The notes: generated by a model from the sequence alone, not told the origin. DNA of 64,000 nucleotides from Desulfoferula mesophila (GCF_037076455.1 NZ_AP028679.1:511501-575500); one strand, 5' to 3'; numbered from the stretch's first letter, positions 34,773 through 43,598 are shown. Program-made: numbers and translations.

Positions 34773-35790
34773 TGGTGAAGCAGGTGGTGAAGTAGGGTTA
34801 GATGCGTGGGGTTGTATAAGTCGTCGAGGTCATCTGTTTGAGCGATGCACGAGAACTTTAGGGGATCATCAAACTCACCCCGTCGACCGGCAGATTAGGT
34901 TCTGGCTGGTTCTAGTTCTCCGTTTGACCCATCATTTGATCCAATACCGCCTGGTTGGGGGCTATAAAAGGTTTCGAAGCCGGAACTAAAGCCAGCGTGT
35001 CCAGGAATTTTGCGGTCATCCTCGATGCCGGTGGCAAGTGGGCCGACAATATGCTCTTCGGTGCAAGTTGGCGGAGAGTGTCGAGTTGCCGCGCAAACAC
35101 CTCCGGAGGAATCGCGTGAACCCAGGGACAATCTCCGCTGGCCCAACTGAGCATCCCTTGCGCCAGTGCGTCCTCTTTCAGGTCATCGGCATCTTGCGCC
35201 AAGGTGGGGATGATGGCCCCAAAACAGTCGGCGGAGAAAAAAACATCCGACTTGTCGTCGTAAATACCGATGGTAGTCGGGTTGTCAAACAGGGGCGGTC
35301 TGATCGCGGTCAACTTGCGGTCTCCCGCCGATATGCCATCGCCGTGGTTAAGCCAATACACGCGATCCATGGGGACCGGCCAAGCAGCATTCATACGCAT
35401 CACCGCGAGCGCGTTGGCCGCGAGTCGGGCCTTGGGTGCGGCTTCAAGAATTTTCTGAATGCTTCCGGTGTGGTCCGAGTCATCATGGGTAATCCACACC
35501 CACTTTAGCTCCTGTGGATCCACGACCATCCGCAGCGTTTTCATGAACTCATCACTATCTCTTCCCGTTCCCGTATCAACCAGGACCGGCTCATCGGCCT
35601 TGATGATAAAGGCGTTGACTGGGAGATACCCCATTCCGGGTAGTGGGACGTGAGAGGGGAGGACCTCGATATCCGGCGTAAATTCAAAAGCCTTGTCCAT
35701 CTCTAATCCTCTTGGTTTGAGTTCCGTGAATTATCCCTTATTCGCGATAAGCACCATGCCGTTTCATCGTGAATGGAGGTGATCCGGGCG
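34723..35790. repeat. 1 kb direct repeat, copy 2 (first copy 14498-15560)
   Basis: It matches the segment right of tRNA-Glu from the end of the tRNA through the diiron MBL-fold gene and part of its upstream region, in the same orientation. The two genes differ at scattered, mostly third-position and conservative sites, which indicates an old duplication or two related insertions. Confidence 0.85.
34912..35700 (-). CDS. MBL-fold oxygen-binding-diiron-type protein, copy 2
   Basis: The 262-residue paralogue of the protein at 14677-15465 has the same length and the same H72-x-D74-x-D76-H77 motif (WITHDDSDHTG), and only conservative changes over most of its length (for example MDKAFEF for MEKAFAF). 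Both copies are intact, so both are probably under selection. It points towards terminator copy B, as copy 1 points towards the tRNA. Confidence 0.85.
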   Translation of the reverse strand: MDKAFEFTPDIEVLPSHVPLPGMGYLPVNAFIIKADEPVLVDTGTGRDSDEFMKTLRMVVDPQELKWVWITHDDSDHTGSIQKILEAAPKARLAANALAVMRMNAAWPVPMDRVYWLNHGDGISAGDRKLTAIRPPLFDNPTTIGIYDDKSDVFFSADCFGAIIPTLAQDADDLKEDALAQGMLSWASGDCPWVHAIPPEVFARQLDTLRQLAPKSILSAHLPPASRMTAKFLDTLALVPASKPFIAPNQAVLDQMMGQTEN

Positions 35791-35945
35791 CTTGGGAACA
35801 GCCGATACCCTATGGCGATCATTGGGGACAGCTTGTGCCCGCTTGGACGCGAAGCGGGCAGCGCCTCGGGAGGAAATGGAGCCCAAAGAGCGCAGCCTTT
35901 CAACTCCGTTCCCTCCGGTTAATCACTTGTCCTGGTCCGCATCTT

Positions 35946-37571
35946 TCACTTCACCAACTCGATCTCGCCCGCCCGCCAAGCCTTGCTGAAGAAGGTTTCC
36001 TCCGGCCCGTACAGGCGCAGGACGGTAAACCAACCCTTGCCTGGCACCGACTGAACCCAGTTGCCCCGGGCCACGCCCTTGGGTTGCTGGGGAGCGATGT
36101 AGATCGTCGTGGAGCCATCGGAGCCCGCCTGAGCTGCAGGTGAGGGGTAGGTCTGGCTGCCGGCGCGAGGGAAACGCTGGGGTGTGTCGAGCATGGAGCG
36201 CGACTGGTTGTCGTAGAGTGTCAGAGACCAGAAGTTGGCGGCCGGAATGCCCTTGGGCAACTTCAACCGGTAGGTCTTGGTTCCATCGAGCAGCCGGCCC
36301 GCGGAGTCGGTGAAGCCCACGAGGTATTGCGAGCCCATCCTGGGTATGCGCATTATCATGCCGGGCGAGTCGAAGGTGTAGGCGTAATAGAACGCGGTGC
36401 GCGAATCGAGCGTGCGGGCTCCTGTCGGGGGATACGGCTTGAACATCCCCTCCTTGGTGTACTCCGGCGGCGGGGTTTCGAAGAACGCGCCGCCCTCGAA
36501 CATCATGTTCATCCACATCGAATTCCGGTAGTACGTCCACTCCGGATGCATGAGTGCGTAGCGCCAGTTGAGGGTGCGCCCCGCCGCGTTGCCCACCGCC
36601 GCGGCGTCGGTGAGGATTTTTTTCATCCGCGCGTCGGGCTTGAAGGGCTTGCCGTGCACGATGCCGATGGCGGCAAGTTGCCCCGCGAGTTCCACGTCGT
36701 AGCTGGTGGCCGGCTCGCTCTGAAAATTCTCGTTGATCATCTCGAAGAAGCCGTAGCCGCTGGGCGGAATGGTGTTGAAGGCCTTGCCGCTGCCTTCGAT
36801 GAACTTGGTTTCGAGAATCGGCGGGTTGCCGCTCAGACGAACCTTGCCCTCCAACGCGGTGGCGATGCTGGTTCCCATGCCGCCGGGCTGATAGGGGTAA
36901 ATCTTGAGGTGCTTTTTGACGTTGGCCACGGCGGGGGCCGGGTCGCTGTTCACCAGGACGGAACGCGCCATGTAAATCACGCGGTTGGTCTTGGTGTGGG
37001 CAATGTAGTATCCGCCTTCGGGCAACGGGCCGGTGTAGCCGGGCGGCACGAGCAGGTACTTGCCGCCTTGCCCGCGATCCGGTCCGGGGCCGCCGATGTC
37101 GATAATCCAGCTGAACCACATGTCGTTGATCGTGCCCAGGCCCATGGGCGGCTGTTCGATCACCATCGGCCCCTGGGACAGGTTGACGATCGACATGTAA
37201 TAAAGGGTGTCGCAGTTGCCCGTGAGGAACAGCGATTTGCTGTCCATCAGTTTGGAAAAGATGGTGACACTGTTGTCCGGGGCTCCGATGCTTTGCAACC
37301 CCTTGGCAATACCGTACGCCGAGGCGCCGCGAAAACTGTTGTTGTACACGGCCAGGGCGTTGTTGAAAGCGAGCGCGTCACGCACCTTCTCGGCGGTCGC
37401 CATGCTTGGCGCGCCGTCTTGGAACTCCAAGAGGCCGATGCTCGACTGCGTTTTATCCGGGGTGATCAACTCAGGAGGTATCACGGTGGCCGTCTGAGCC
37501 GCGACAGAGCCTGGCATGGCCAGTGCGAAAAAAAAGACCAGTAGCGCCAAAGGCCTAATAATTTTTGCCAT
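35946..37571 (-). CDS. Exported DUF1254/DUF1214 protein, copy 1
   Basis: The 541-residue protein has a clear signal peptide (MAKIIRPLALLVFFFALAMPGSVAAQ), then a DUF1254 domain (about 60-190, with NCDTLYYMSIVNLSQGP and GKYLLVPPGYTGPLP) and a C-terminal DUF1214 domain (about 400-530, ANFWSLTLYDNQSRSML, GNWVQSVPGKGWFTVLRLYGPEETFF in pieces). These domains often occur together in secreted proteins of unknown function. A diverged paralogue lies at 58111-59625, beside an arylsulfatase. It sits between terminator copies B and C, so it may be island cargo. Confidence 0.88.
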   Translation of the reverse strand: MAKIIRPLALLVFFFALAMPGSVAAQTATVIPPELITPDKTQSSIGLLEFQDGAPSMATAEKVRDALAFNNALAVYNNSFRGASAYGIAKGLQSIGAPDNSVTIFSKLMDSKSLFLTGNCDTLYYMSIVNLSQGPMVIEQPPMGLGTINDMWFSWIIDIGGPGPDRGQGGKYLLVPPGYTGPLPEGGYYIAHTKTNRVIYMARSVLVNSDPAPAVANVKKHLKIYPYQPGGMGTSIATALEGKVRLSGNPPILETKFIEGSGKAFNTIPPSGYGFFEMINENFQSEPATSYDVELAGQLAAIGIVHGKPFKPDARMKKILTDAAAVGNAAGRTLNWRYALMHPEWTYYRNSMWMNMMFEGGAFFETPPPEYTKEGMFKPYPPTGARTLDSRTAFYYAYTFDSPGMIMRIPRMGSQYLVGFTDSAGRLLDGTKTYRLKLPKGIPAANFWSLTLYDNQSRSMLDTPQRFPRAGSQTYPSPAAQAGSDGSTTIYIAPQQPKGVARGNWVQSVPGKGWFTVLRLYGPEETFFSKAWRAGEIELVK

Positions 37572-37842
37572 TGGTCTCTCTCCTTCTATGGAGGTTTTTA
37601 AGGGAGCCTTAACGCCTCATAGCTAAAAGTGATCTTGCGCGTGAGTCACAGACAGGTTGTTAAGCCAGCATCTTAGGTTGGAAGGCCATCGCCCTAACTT
37701 ACACACTACATTTTTTTCGGGAATTTTTGCGGGAAATCGTGTTGCTGCATTATTGCGGGTCGTAACGAGGTAAAGATCTGAAATAAATATAATTATTTGA
37801 TGGGGCGTCATGCTCCTGGTCAGATGCGCGGCCCCTCCCACT

Positions 37843-37922
37843 GGCGACACGGGTTCAAATCCCGTTGGGCACGCCATAGCATATCGCGGGGTCCGGCCAA
37901 AGGGCTGGGCCCCGTTTTGTTC
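37843..37922 (+). repeat. tRNA-Glu 3' fragment (attachment-site remnant) and terminator, copy C
   Basis: Bases 37843-37876 equal the last 34 nt of tRNA-Glu with one change (GGGG to GGGC), covering the T-arm and the 3' acceptor strand. The terminator follows: CGGGGTCCGGCC (37887-37898), loop AAAG, GGCTGGGCCCCG, TTTTGTTC. The base changes keep the pairing through G-U pairs. The rest of the gap 37572-38059 has only a TATAAT-like box near 37980. Confidence 0.92.
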
Positions 37923-38059
37923 TGGGGAGGCGGGTTTGCTAAAAATCAAAAAACCTACCACCGCGGGCGGCAATTTCCGTATAATATAAGTAGGAATAAT
38001 TACCAGTAGAAGTAAGCGCCCTAGAACCCTTCCGCACACTATTATGTGAGGAGAGAGCC

Positions 38060-38227
38060 ATGGCTGAACCAACGAAAACCGACTGGAATTATGTTTGGGT
38101 GAAGGACAAGGCCGGCAACGAGTTCATCTGCAAGATTGGCGACCTCAAGGATCCCGCCAAGGCCTCCAAGGAGGAACTCGCCAAATGCCTTGACGATGCC
38201 AAGGCCGGTGTGCCCCTGGGCGACTAG
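38060..38227 (+). CDS. Small conserved-looking protein, 55 residues
   Basis: The short reading frame MAEPTKTDWNYVWVKDKAGN... ends in PLGD and has a GAGGAG ribosome site 6 nt before its ATG. The product is acidic and hydrophilic, with two Cys residues (FICKIGDLKD and LAKCLDDAK), and looks like a folded small protein, not noise. Function unknown. It is the first gene after terminator copy C and upstream of the lipocalin gene. Confidence 0.65.
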   Translation: MAEPTKTDWNYVWVKDKAGNEFICKIGDLKDPAKASKEELAKCLDDAKAGVPLGD

Positions 38228-38317
38228 CCGCCAAATCCTACCGATGCGCTGTGATGAGAGGCAGGTTCATCAACCTGCCTTTCATCGCGTGATAGACATT
38301 TTGGAGACCGAGATTTC

Positions 38318-38848
38318 ATGGTCAAAACCTTCCTGGCTTTCCTTTTGTTGTTACCTCTAATGGTGTCATGCGCGGACAGAGCGCCTGTTGACGGTCATAC
38401 GGTCTCCAAGGTCGATCTGCAGCGATACAGCGGCAAATGGTACGAGATCGCTTCTCTGCCGAATTCTTTTCAAAAAGACTGCTTTTGCACCTCGGCCGAG
38501 TACTCTTTGGAAGATGGTTATGTCAAAGTAGTCAATCGCTGCCGCAGAGGATATGTCCATGGTCAAGAGGACGAAGCGGTCGGTAAGGCTTGGCCGGTGA
38601 AGGGAAGCAACAACTCACGCTTGGAGGTAAGTTTTTTTTGGCCTTTTAAGGGAGATTATTGGGTCATTGGTTTAGATGAGGATTACCAGTGGGCCATAGT
38701 CGGTCACCCGGATAAGAAATATCTTTGGATCCTTGCGCGCAAGCCTCATATCTCTCCGGCTTTATATAAAGAGCTGATAGAAAAAGTAAAGGACATGGGG
38801 TACCAAACGGAAAATTTAAATAAAACGGTTCAGGCCTGTGGGGAATAA
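38318..38848 (+). CDS. blc: Lipocalin-family lipoprotein (Blc-like)
   Basis: The 176-residue protein has a lipoprotein signal (LLPLMVSC, lipidated Cys18) and the lipocalin motifs: VDLQRYSGKWYEIASLPNSFQK (GxW block, read in parts), DEAVGKAWP, and the YWVIGLDEDYQWAIVGHPDKKYLWILARKP block typical of bacterial Blc, ending with a helix. Blc-type lipocalins bind lysophospholipids or fatty acids in the outer membrane. It lies between terminator copies C and D, so it may have come in with a small insertion. Confidence 0.92.
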   Translation: MVKTFLAFLLLLPLMVSCADRAPVDGHTVSKVDLQRYSGKWYEIASLPNSFQKDCFCTSAEYSLEDGYVKVVNRCRRGYVHGQEDEAVGKAWPVKGSNNSRLEVSFFWPFKGDYWVIGLDEDYQWAIVGHPDKKYLWILARKPHISPALYKELIEKVKDMGYQTENLNKTVQACGE

Positions 38849-39166
38849 TATTTTATATTCACTTCATTTGAACGGGGCCATAATTGCCAAGTCGCTTGCA
38901 TTGACTGGTTACGCTGCCACCATTTGATCCGCCGGGGCGTGTACCGGTTAAAGTGGCCAGGCGGCCCAGGACTGCGGAGAGAGACTGAAAATCGCGGGGC
39001 ACAGCCATTGGGCTGGGCCCCGTTTTGTTTTAGTGAAGCGGCTGCAAGCAAAACGGGCTTTTCTCAGGGCAGTGCGGGGCGAGGAAATTTAATGGTCGTA
39101 AATAGGTTTGGGCAATGTACAACGTTTATAATAATTAAATAAACCTATGGGAAGGAGAGAGTAAAC
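38849..39166 (+). other. Gap with terminator copy D and a TATAAT box
   Basis: The gap holds the fourth copy of the tRNA-terminator hairpin: CGGGGCACAGCC (38995-39006), loop ATTG, GGCTGGGCCCCG (39011-39022), TTTTGTTTT. No recognisable tRNA sequence precedes this copy. A perfect TATAAT (39127-39132) precedes the MerB-like gene without a good -35 box. Its ribosome site AAGGAG is near 39153. Confidence 0.75.
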
Positions 39167-39865
39167 ATGCCCACGCCGCAACAGCTGGAATTGGCCCACA
39201 ATTTTATCCTGCGCCATTTGATGGGGAAAGGATATGCGCCCTTTTACACCGAGGTGGCCGCCCAATTGGGAGTGAGCATGGAGGAGGGGCGTCAGCTTGT
39301 CCACGAACTCATCAAGGCCGGGGTGCCGGGTTTTCTGTTCCCCGAGACCGACCACATCGTAGCCATGCCCCCTTTCAGCAGCCTGCCCACCCACAACCGC
39401 ATAAGCATCGAAGGCAAGCCGGGATGGTACGCCCAGTGAGGCTTCGAAGCGCTGGCGGTCTGCTGGCTATATCCCGGAAAAAAAGTCCAGATCGACACCT
39501 TCTGCCTGGATTGCGGTGAGCCGATCCATCTGGAGATGAAAGACGGCAAGATACTGAATTGCGATCCCGCCGAGGGGATAGTGGGTTACACCTGCCTGCC
39601 GTTCAAACAGTGGTTCGACAACATGTCCTACGCCTGAAGCACCATGAACCTCTTCCGGTCGGAAGAGCACGCCAAGAACTGGAAGGGCTACAAGGACAAC
39701 ACCGAGGCTGGCATCGTCCCGGTGGAAAACCTGGCCCAGGCCTTTGGCATTAGCCTTTTCACCCGCCGCCTGGACCCTGATTACGTCGCCAAGCTGGGCG
39801 AGTATGTGCAGGAGCTAGTGCAAACGGTCTCGGGCATGGGGCCGTTTTGGCAGATGGGAACCTAG
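39167..39865 (+). CDS. MerB-like (organomercurial lyase family) double-selenocysteine protein
   Basis: The frame is continuous over 232 residues if the TGA codons at 39437 (residue 91) and 39635 (residue 157) are read as selenocysteine. The N-terminal 80 residues form a winged-helix-like domain, as in MerB. Then WYAQ-U91-GFEAL aligns with MerB YAW-C96-ALDTL, and U157 lies 15 residues before the conserved W of EDW/KNW, exactly as MerB Cys159 does; MerB Asp99 corresponds to Glu94. Downstream homology resumes after each TGA (FCLDCGEPIHLEM; the AFGIS block near the end), which a decaying gene would not need. Each TGA has a SECIS-like hairpin. Family members cut carbon-mercury bonds; selenolates bind mercury more tightly than thiolates, but the true substrate is unknown. 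Confidence 0.85.
39451..39467 (+). promoter_or_regulatory. SECIS-like hairpin 1 (for Sec91)
   Basis: Six base pairs (two of them G-U), GCTGGC with GCTGGC, close a GGTCT loop. The loop begins 17 nt after the TGA, close to the 18 nt of Escherichia coli fdhF, whose SECIS has the same GGUCU apical loop. Confidence 0.75.
39650..39667 (+). promoter_or_regulatory. SECIS-like hairpin 2 (for Sec157)
   Basis: A perfect 7-bp stem, CTCTTCC with GGAAGAG, closes a GGTC loop that begins 19 nt after the second TGA. Confidence 0.8.
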
Positions 39866-39942
39866 GCGGACTGTCCCTCCCCGCTGGTCAAGTTTTAGGC
39901 TCGGGTTAGGGCGCAGCCGACCACGGCCTAGCCGCCAACGAT

Positions 39943-39978
39943 AAAGGGCCTGCCGCAACTCATGCGGCAGGCCCTTTT
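39943..39978. terminator. Bidirectional terminator
   Basis: A perfect 15-bp stem, AAAGGGCCTGCCGCA with TGCGGCAGGCCCTTT, loop ACTCA, T-run on the plus side and A-run (T-run on the minus strand) on the other. It serves the MerB-like gene (+) and the Mla/Pqi operon (-). Confidence 0.95.
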
Positions 39979-40002
39979 AGCGCCAAAGGTCTGGGGCCTA
40001 AT

Positions 40003-40605
40003 CTACGGCAGGGTTTCCTGCAGGGAGGTCGCAATGCGGCGGCTCAGGTCGGCCAGGGCCTCGCTGTGGGCGGTTACCAGATCCTTGGGCGAGGAGCCGG
40101 GCACGTCGATGATGATCCGGCAGCCCTGGAACAAAAGCAGCTTGTGGTTGTCGCCGCCCAGGACCGACCAGCGGGCTGTCAGCCCGAACTTCCCGCCCGG
40201 CGCGCCGTCCAGCCGGGTCACCTGCACTATGAGCTGGTAGTTGGATTGCTTGAACTCGTTCCATTTGAAGAAGGTGTAACCCTTTTTCCCCAAAAGCTCG
40301 TTCAGGTTGTCCTGCAAGGTCAAGATGACGGCTTTATCGACCGGCTCCGCCCAGCGGTTGAATTCCAGCAGGCGCAACTCCTCCGGACTGACCCGTTCCA
40401 CCATCTGGGGACGATTGACGTAGGCCGGGACGGTAACCGGGCCGATGCTGATCATCTTGCCGCCAAGGTCCGCCTTGTATTGGCTGGTGGCGTCCTTGGG
40501 GGCAATCGGGTTGAGCATGTAGAACTTGCTCGGGGGGCTGGAGGCGCAGCCTGCGAGGATCAACACGGAGAACAAGGCTAGGGCCCCGATGGTTTTTTTG
40601 TTCAT
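40003..40605 (-). CDS. pqiC: PqiC-family lipoprotein of lipid transport
   Basis: The 200-residue lipoprotein has a signal with lipobox LILAGC and then SSPPSKFYMLNP, the usual start of the DUF330/PqiC family, followed by ISIGPVTVPAYVNRPQMV. It is an outer-membrane auxiliary subunit of MCE-type lipid transporters. Start at 40605 (ATG), four codons inside the longest frame, with GGAG upstream. It is the last gene of the mlaE-mlaF-mlaD-pqiC operon and ends at a strong terminator. Confidence 0.9.
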   Translation of the reverse strand: MNKKTIGALALFSVLILAGCASSPPSKFYMLNPIAPKDATSQYKADLGGKMISIGPVTVPAYVNRPQMVERVSPEELRLLEFNRWAEPVDKAVILTLQDNLNELLGKKGYTFFKWNEFKQSNYQLIVQVTRLDGAPGGKFGLTARWSVLGGDNHKLLLFQGCRIIIDVPGSSPKDLVTAHSEALADLSRRIATSLQETLP

Positions 40606-40620
40606 GGCCGTCTCCACGGT

Positions 40621-41652
40621 TTATTTCTTGCCTTCGATCAAGGCCTCTGGGTGGCGTTCCAGATAGGCGGCCAGGTCCCTTATGGAGCTTGCGGCCGCGG
40701 CCAACTCTTCCAGGGCGTTGTTGATCTGGTACCTGAAGTGAGAGTCCTTGCCCAACATGTTGTCAGCCTGTTCCAGGGCCTTCTTGGCGGCCAGCAGTGT
40801 GTCCGTGGCGGTATTGGAGGCCGTGTTCAGGCTGGCGACCAAGGGCCCCAGGCCGTTGTCGGTCTTTTGCAAAATGGCTTCGGCGCTGTTGGACAGCCGG
40901 GCCACCCTTTCATTGGTCTGGTTGACCAGCTTGCGCGTATCGGTCACCGTGCCCACCACCTCGTCGGCCAGGGGTTGTGCCCGCGACTCGACGATCGACA
41001 TGGTGCTTTTGGTCTTCTGCATGATCGTTTGCAGATCCTTGAGCGAGGCCTTCAGCTCCGGCGCGTTGACCAGCTTGGCCAGGCCCTCCAGCACGGCGGA
41101 GGTCTGGGTGGCGATTTCGTCCAGGTTGATGCGCTTGAGCGTATCGCTCAGCTGGTCCAGGGCCGAGGGGATGGTGGGTATTTCAATCACGGGTCCATCC
41201 GGGTTCACCAGCTTTACCGGGGTGTCCGGAAAGAAGTCCAGGGCCACCACCAGTTGGCCGGTGATCAAGCTCTGGGTTTGCAGCTGGGCCCGCAAACCAT
41301 GGGCTATGAGGTCTTTGGTCCTTTTGCGCTGCGCTTCCAGGGTCTTGGGCGCTTCGCCTCCTATTATGGAAAAGCTGCTGGGGTTCAGGGCGATGTATAC
41401 CGGGATGTCCACCGTCAGCTTGCTGGGGTCGTAGTTGACGACGATGTTGCTGACCGTGCCCACCTTGACCCCTTTGAGCAGCACCGGCGAACCGATGGTG
41501 AGTCCCTTGATGGCGCCCTGGAAGTGCATAACCCGCGTCTCGGTCTTTTCAAAGAACGTTCCCGAGCCGAAGATCATGACCCCCACCACCAACAAGGCCA
41601 AGGCGGTTACCAAAAACCCGCCGACCATCTTGTTGTTGACTTGTTTGCTCAT
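40621..41652 (-). CDS. mlaD: MlaD-type MCE-domain lipid transport protein
   Basis: The 343-residue protein has one N-terminal transmembrane helix (about 10-30), a single MCE domain (about 38-120, with FQGAIKGLTIGSPVLLKGVKVGTV) and a long helical, coiled-coil-like C-terminal part to the end. MCE proteins form the periplasmic hexameric channel for phospholipids. It overlaps the ATPase gene by 4 nt. The length and the helical tail are closer to the MlaD of deltaproteobacteria than to the shorter enteric form. Confidence 0.92.
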   Translation of the reverse strand: MSKQVNNKMVGGFLVTALALLVVGVMIFGSGTFFEKTETRVMHFQGAIKGLTIGSPVLLKGVKVGTVSNIVVNYDPSKLTVDIPVYIALNPSSFSIIGGEAPKTLEAQRKRTKDLIAHGLRAQLQTQSLITGQLVVALDFFPDTPVKLVNPDGPVIEIPTIPSALDQLSDTLKRINLDEIATQTSAVLEGLAKLVNAPELKASLKDLQTIMQKTKSTMSIVESRAQPLADEVVGTVTDTRKLVNQTNERVARLSNSAEAILQKTDNGLGPLVASLNTASNTATDTLLAAKKALEQADNMLGKDSHFRYQINNALEELAAAASSIRDLAAYLERHPEALIEGKK

Positions 41653-42461
41653 TGTCCGTCCCTCTCCGCCGCCGGGCCGGCGGGTGAACTTACCGGTTTG
41701 GTGCCATCGTCCAGCCCGCGAGTCAGGAACCTGCGCACCTTGGGATCGCGCGATTGTTTCAGCAACATATTGGGATCGCCGCCGGCAATCATGGTTTTGC
41801 TCTCGGGGTCCAGAAAAACCGAGTTGTTGCCTATGGCGAAGATGCTGGCCAGCTCATGGGTGACCACCACGATGGTGGTGCCCAGGCTGTCGCGAAGCTC
41901 CAGAATCAACTCGTCGAGCAGATGGGCGCTCACCGGGTCCAGCCCCGCCGAGGGCTCGTCGAAGAATAGTATCTTCGGGTCCAGGGCCATGGCCCGGGCC
42001 AGTCCCGCCCGTTTTTGCATGCCGCCGCTGATCTCGGAGGGGTAGTAGTCCTCGAAGCCGGACAGGCCCACCAGGGCCAGCTTCAGGGAAGCCATCTCCT
42101 GGATCTCCGATTTGGTCAGATCGGTGTATTCATTGAGGGGCAGGGCGATGTTCTCGGCCAGGGTCATGGAACTCCACAGGGCCCCGCTCTGGTAAAGGAC
42201 CCCCACCTTGCGCATGATGGCCTCGCGCTCGGCCACCGTCGCTTTCCAGAAGTTGACCTTGCCGTACCAGACGTCGCCGGTAGCTGGCTCCTTGAGCCCG
42301 GTGAGGTGGTGCATGAGGGTGCTTTTGCCGCAGCCGCTGCCCCCCATGATGATGAAGATGTCGCCCTGGTTCACGGTGAAGGTGAGGTCCCGTTGCACCA
42401 CGAAGCTGCCATAGGCCATGGTCAAATCCTTGACCACTATGCTGGGTTCAGGTGTGGCCAT
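41649..42461 (-). CDS. mlaF: ABC ATPase of the lipid transporter, MlaF type
   Basis: The 270-residue ATPase has Walker A GGSGCGKST (about 40-48), signature ISGGMQKRAGLARAMA, Walker B ILFFDEPSAGLDPV and the switch His in VVTHEL. The SGGMQKR signature is the one typical of MlaF. It powers the MlaE permease from the cytoplasmic side. Co-translated with mlaD (4-nt overlap). Confidence 0.94.
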   Translation of the reverse strand: MATPEPSIVVKDLTMAYGSFVVQRDLTFTVNQGDIFIIMGGSGCGKSTLMHHLTGLKEPATGDVWYGKVNFWKATVAEREAIMRKVGVLYQSGALWSSMTLAENIALPLNEYTDLTKSEIQEMASLKLALVGLSGFEDYYPSEISGGMQKRAGLARAMALDPKILFFDEPSAGLDPVSAHLLDELILELRDSLGTTIVVVTHELASIFAIGNNSVFLDPESKTMIAGGDPNMLLKQSRDPKVRRFLTRGLDDGTKPVSSPAGPAAERDGQ

Positions 42462-42464
42462 GGT

Positions 42465-43598
42465 TTATATCCCCAGGACGTTGCACATCAGGGTGATCAG
42501 GGCGGTGGCCACGATGATGCTCACGATGGAGGTAACCACCGCCGAGGTGGCCGCGTTGCCCACCGCCGAGGCGCTGCGTCCGCATTGCATGCCCCGCATG
42601 CATCCGGCCACCGCCACCAGCACTCCGAAAACCGCCGCCTGCAAAATGCCGATGGCGAAATCGGCCAGGCTCACCGAGAGCACCGTCTGGTTATAGTATT
42701 CGACCACTCCTATGTTCAGCATGCCCACGCCCACGATAAGCCCGCCCAATACCCCCAACAGGTCGGCGTACACGCAAAGCAGGGGCATCATCAGGGCCAG
42801 GGAAAACACCCGGGGCAGGACCAGAAACTCCATGGGCGGTATGCCCATGGTTCTCAGGGCGTCGATTTCCTCGTTTACCTGCATGGTGCCCAGTTGGGCG
42901 GCAAAGGCGGCGCCCGTGCGGCCGGCCATGATGATGCCGGTCATGATGGCGCCCATGACCCGGATCATGGCCACGCCCACCAGGGAGGCCACGTAGATCT
43001 GGGCCCCGAACATCTGCAGCTGCACGGCCCCCACGAAGCCCAGGATCAGGCCCACCAGGAGGCTTATCAGCGAGACGATGGGCAGGGCCTGCACGCTGCA
43101 TTCCTGGGCGATGGCCAGCATGTCCGAGACGCGCAGCTTGGAGTGCCCCTTGATCAGCTTGAGCGAGGAGATGGACACCGCCCCGATGAAGTCCAGCATC
43201 TCTCCGGCGGAATGTTGGAAGGCGCGGGCTTCCAGGCCAACCCTCTCCAAGAACGACTCCTGTTGGAACTTGCGCCGCGCGCCCTTGCGCTCGGGCACCG
43301 CCGCCGCCAAATCCAACAATCGCACCGCGCCGTCGGGCAGGCTTTTGACGGTAAAGGGCAGCTTTTTTTCAGAGCACACCTCGCGCAAATGCTGCACGAA
43401 GATCAAAAGCGTGCTGTCCCAGGAGGTGATGCCCTCGGCCTCCAGGTCCACTGCGGTCACCGACGGACCGGCGTCCAGCTCTTGTCGCAATAAAGCGGCG
43501 CTGGGGCGTTCCACGGTCCGCAGCCAGTCGCCCGCCAAGTGGACCGCCAGGAGTTGGGGTGAAGGCCTGGTCAGGTTAATGCTGCAAGCGGCGCTCAT
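42465..43598 (-). CDS. mlaE: MlaE-type permease with N-terminal STAS-like domain
   Basis: The 377-residue protein has an N-terminal cytoplasmic part of about 110 residues resembling a STAS domain (MlaB role) and a C-terminal MlaE permease domain with five or six membrane helices: GRTGAAFAAQLGTMQVNEEIDALRTMGI is the conserved cytoplasmic helix, read in pieces. Fusion of MlaB- and MlaE-like parts replaces the separate mlaB gene. Start at 43598 (ATG), with GAGAGAG 10 nt upstream; the longest frame is 30 codons longer and less likely. It is the first gene of the operon. Confidence 0.92.
   Translation of the reverse strand: MSAACSINLTRPSPQLLAVHLAGDWLRTVERPSAALLRQELDAGPSVTAVDLEAEGITSWDSTLLIFVQHLREVCSEKKLPFTVKSLPDGAVRLLDLAAAVPERKGARRKFQQESFLERVGLEARAFQHSAGEMLDFIGAVSISSLKLIKGHSKLRVSDMLAIAQECSVQALPIVSLISLLVGLILGFVGAVQLQMFGAQIYVASLVGVAMIRVMGAIMTGIIMAGRTGAAFAAQLGTMQVNEEIDALRTMGIPPMEFLVLPRVFSLALMMPLLCVYADLLGVLGGLIVGVGMLNIGVVEYYNQTVLSVSLADFAIGILQAAVFGVLVAVAGCMRGMQCGRSASAVGNAATSAVVTSIVSIIVATALITLMCNVLGI

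Noticed and set aside
39167-39439. MerB-like frame treated as a 90-residue gene plus degraded fragments (pseudogene)
   Set aside because: Both breaks are in-frame TGA at the catalytic Cys positions, there is no frameshift, homology continues to the end, and each TGA has a SECIS-like hairpin.
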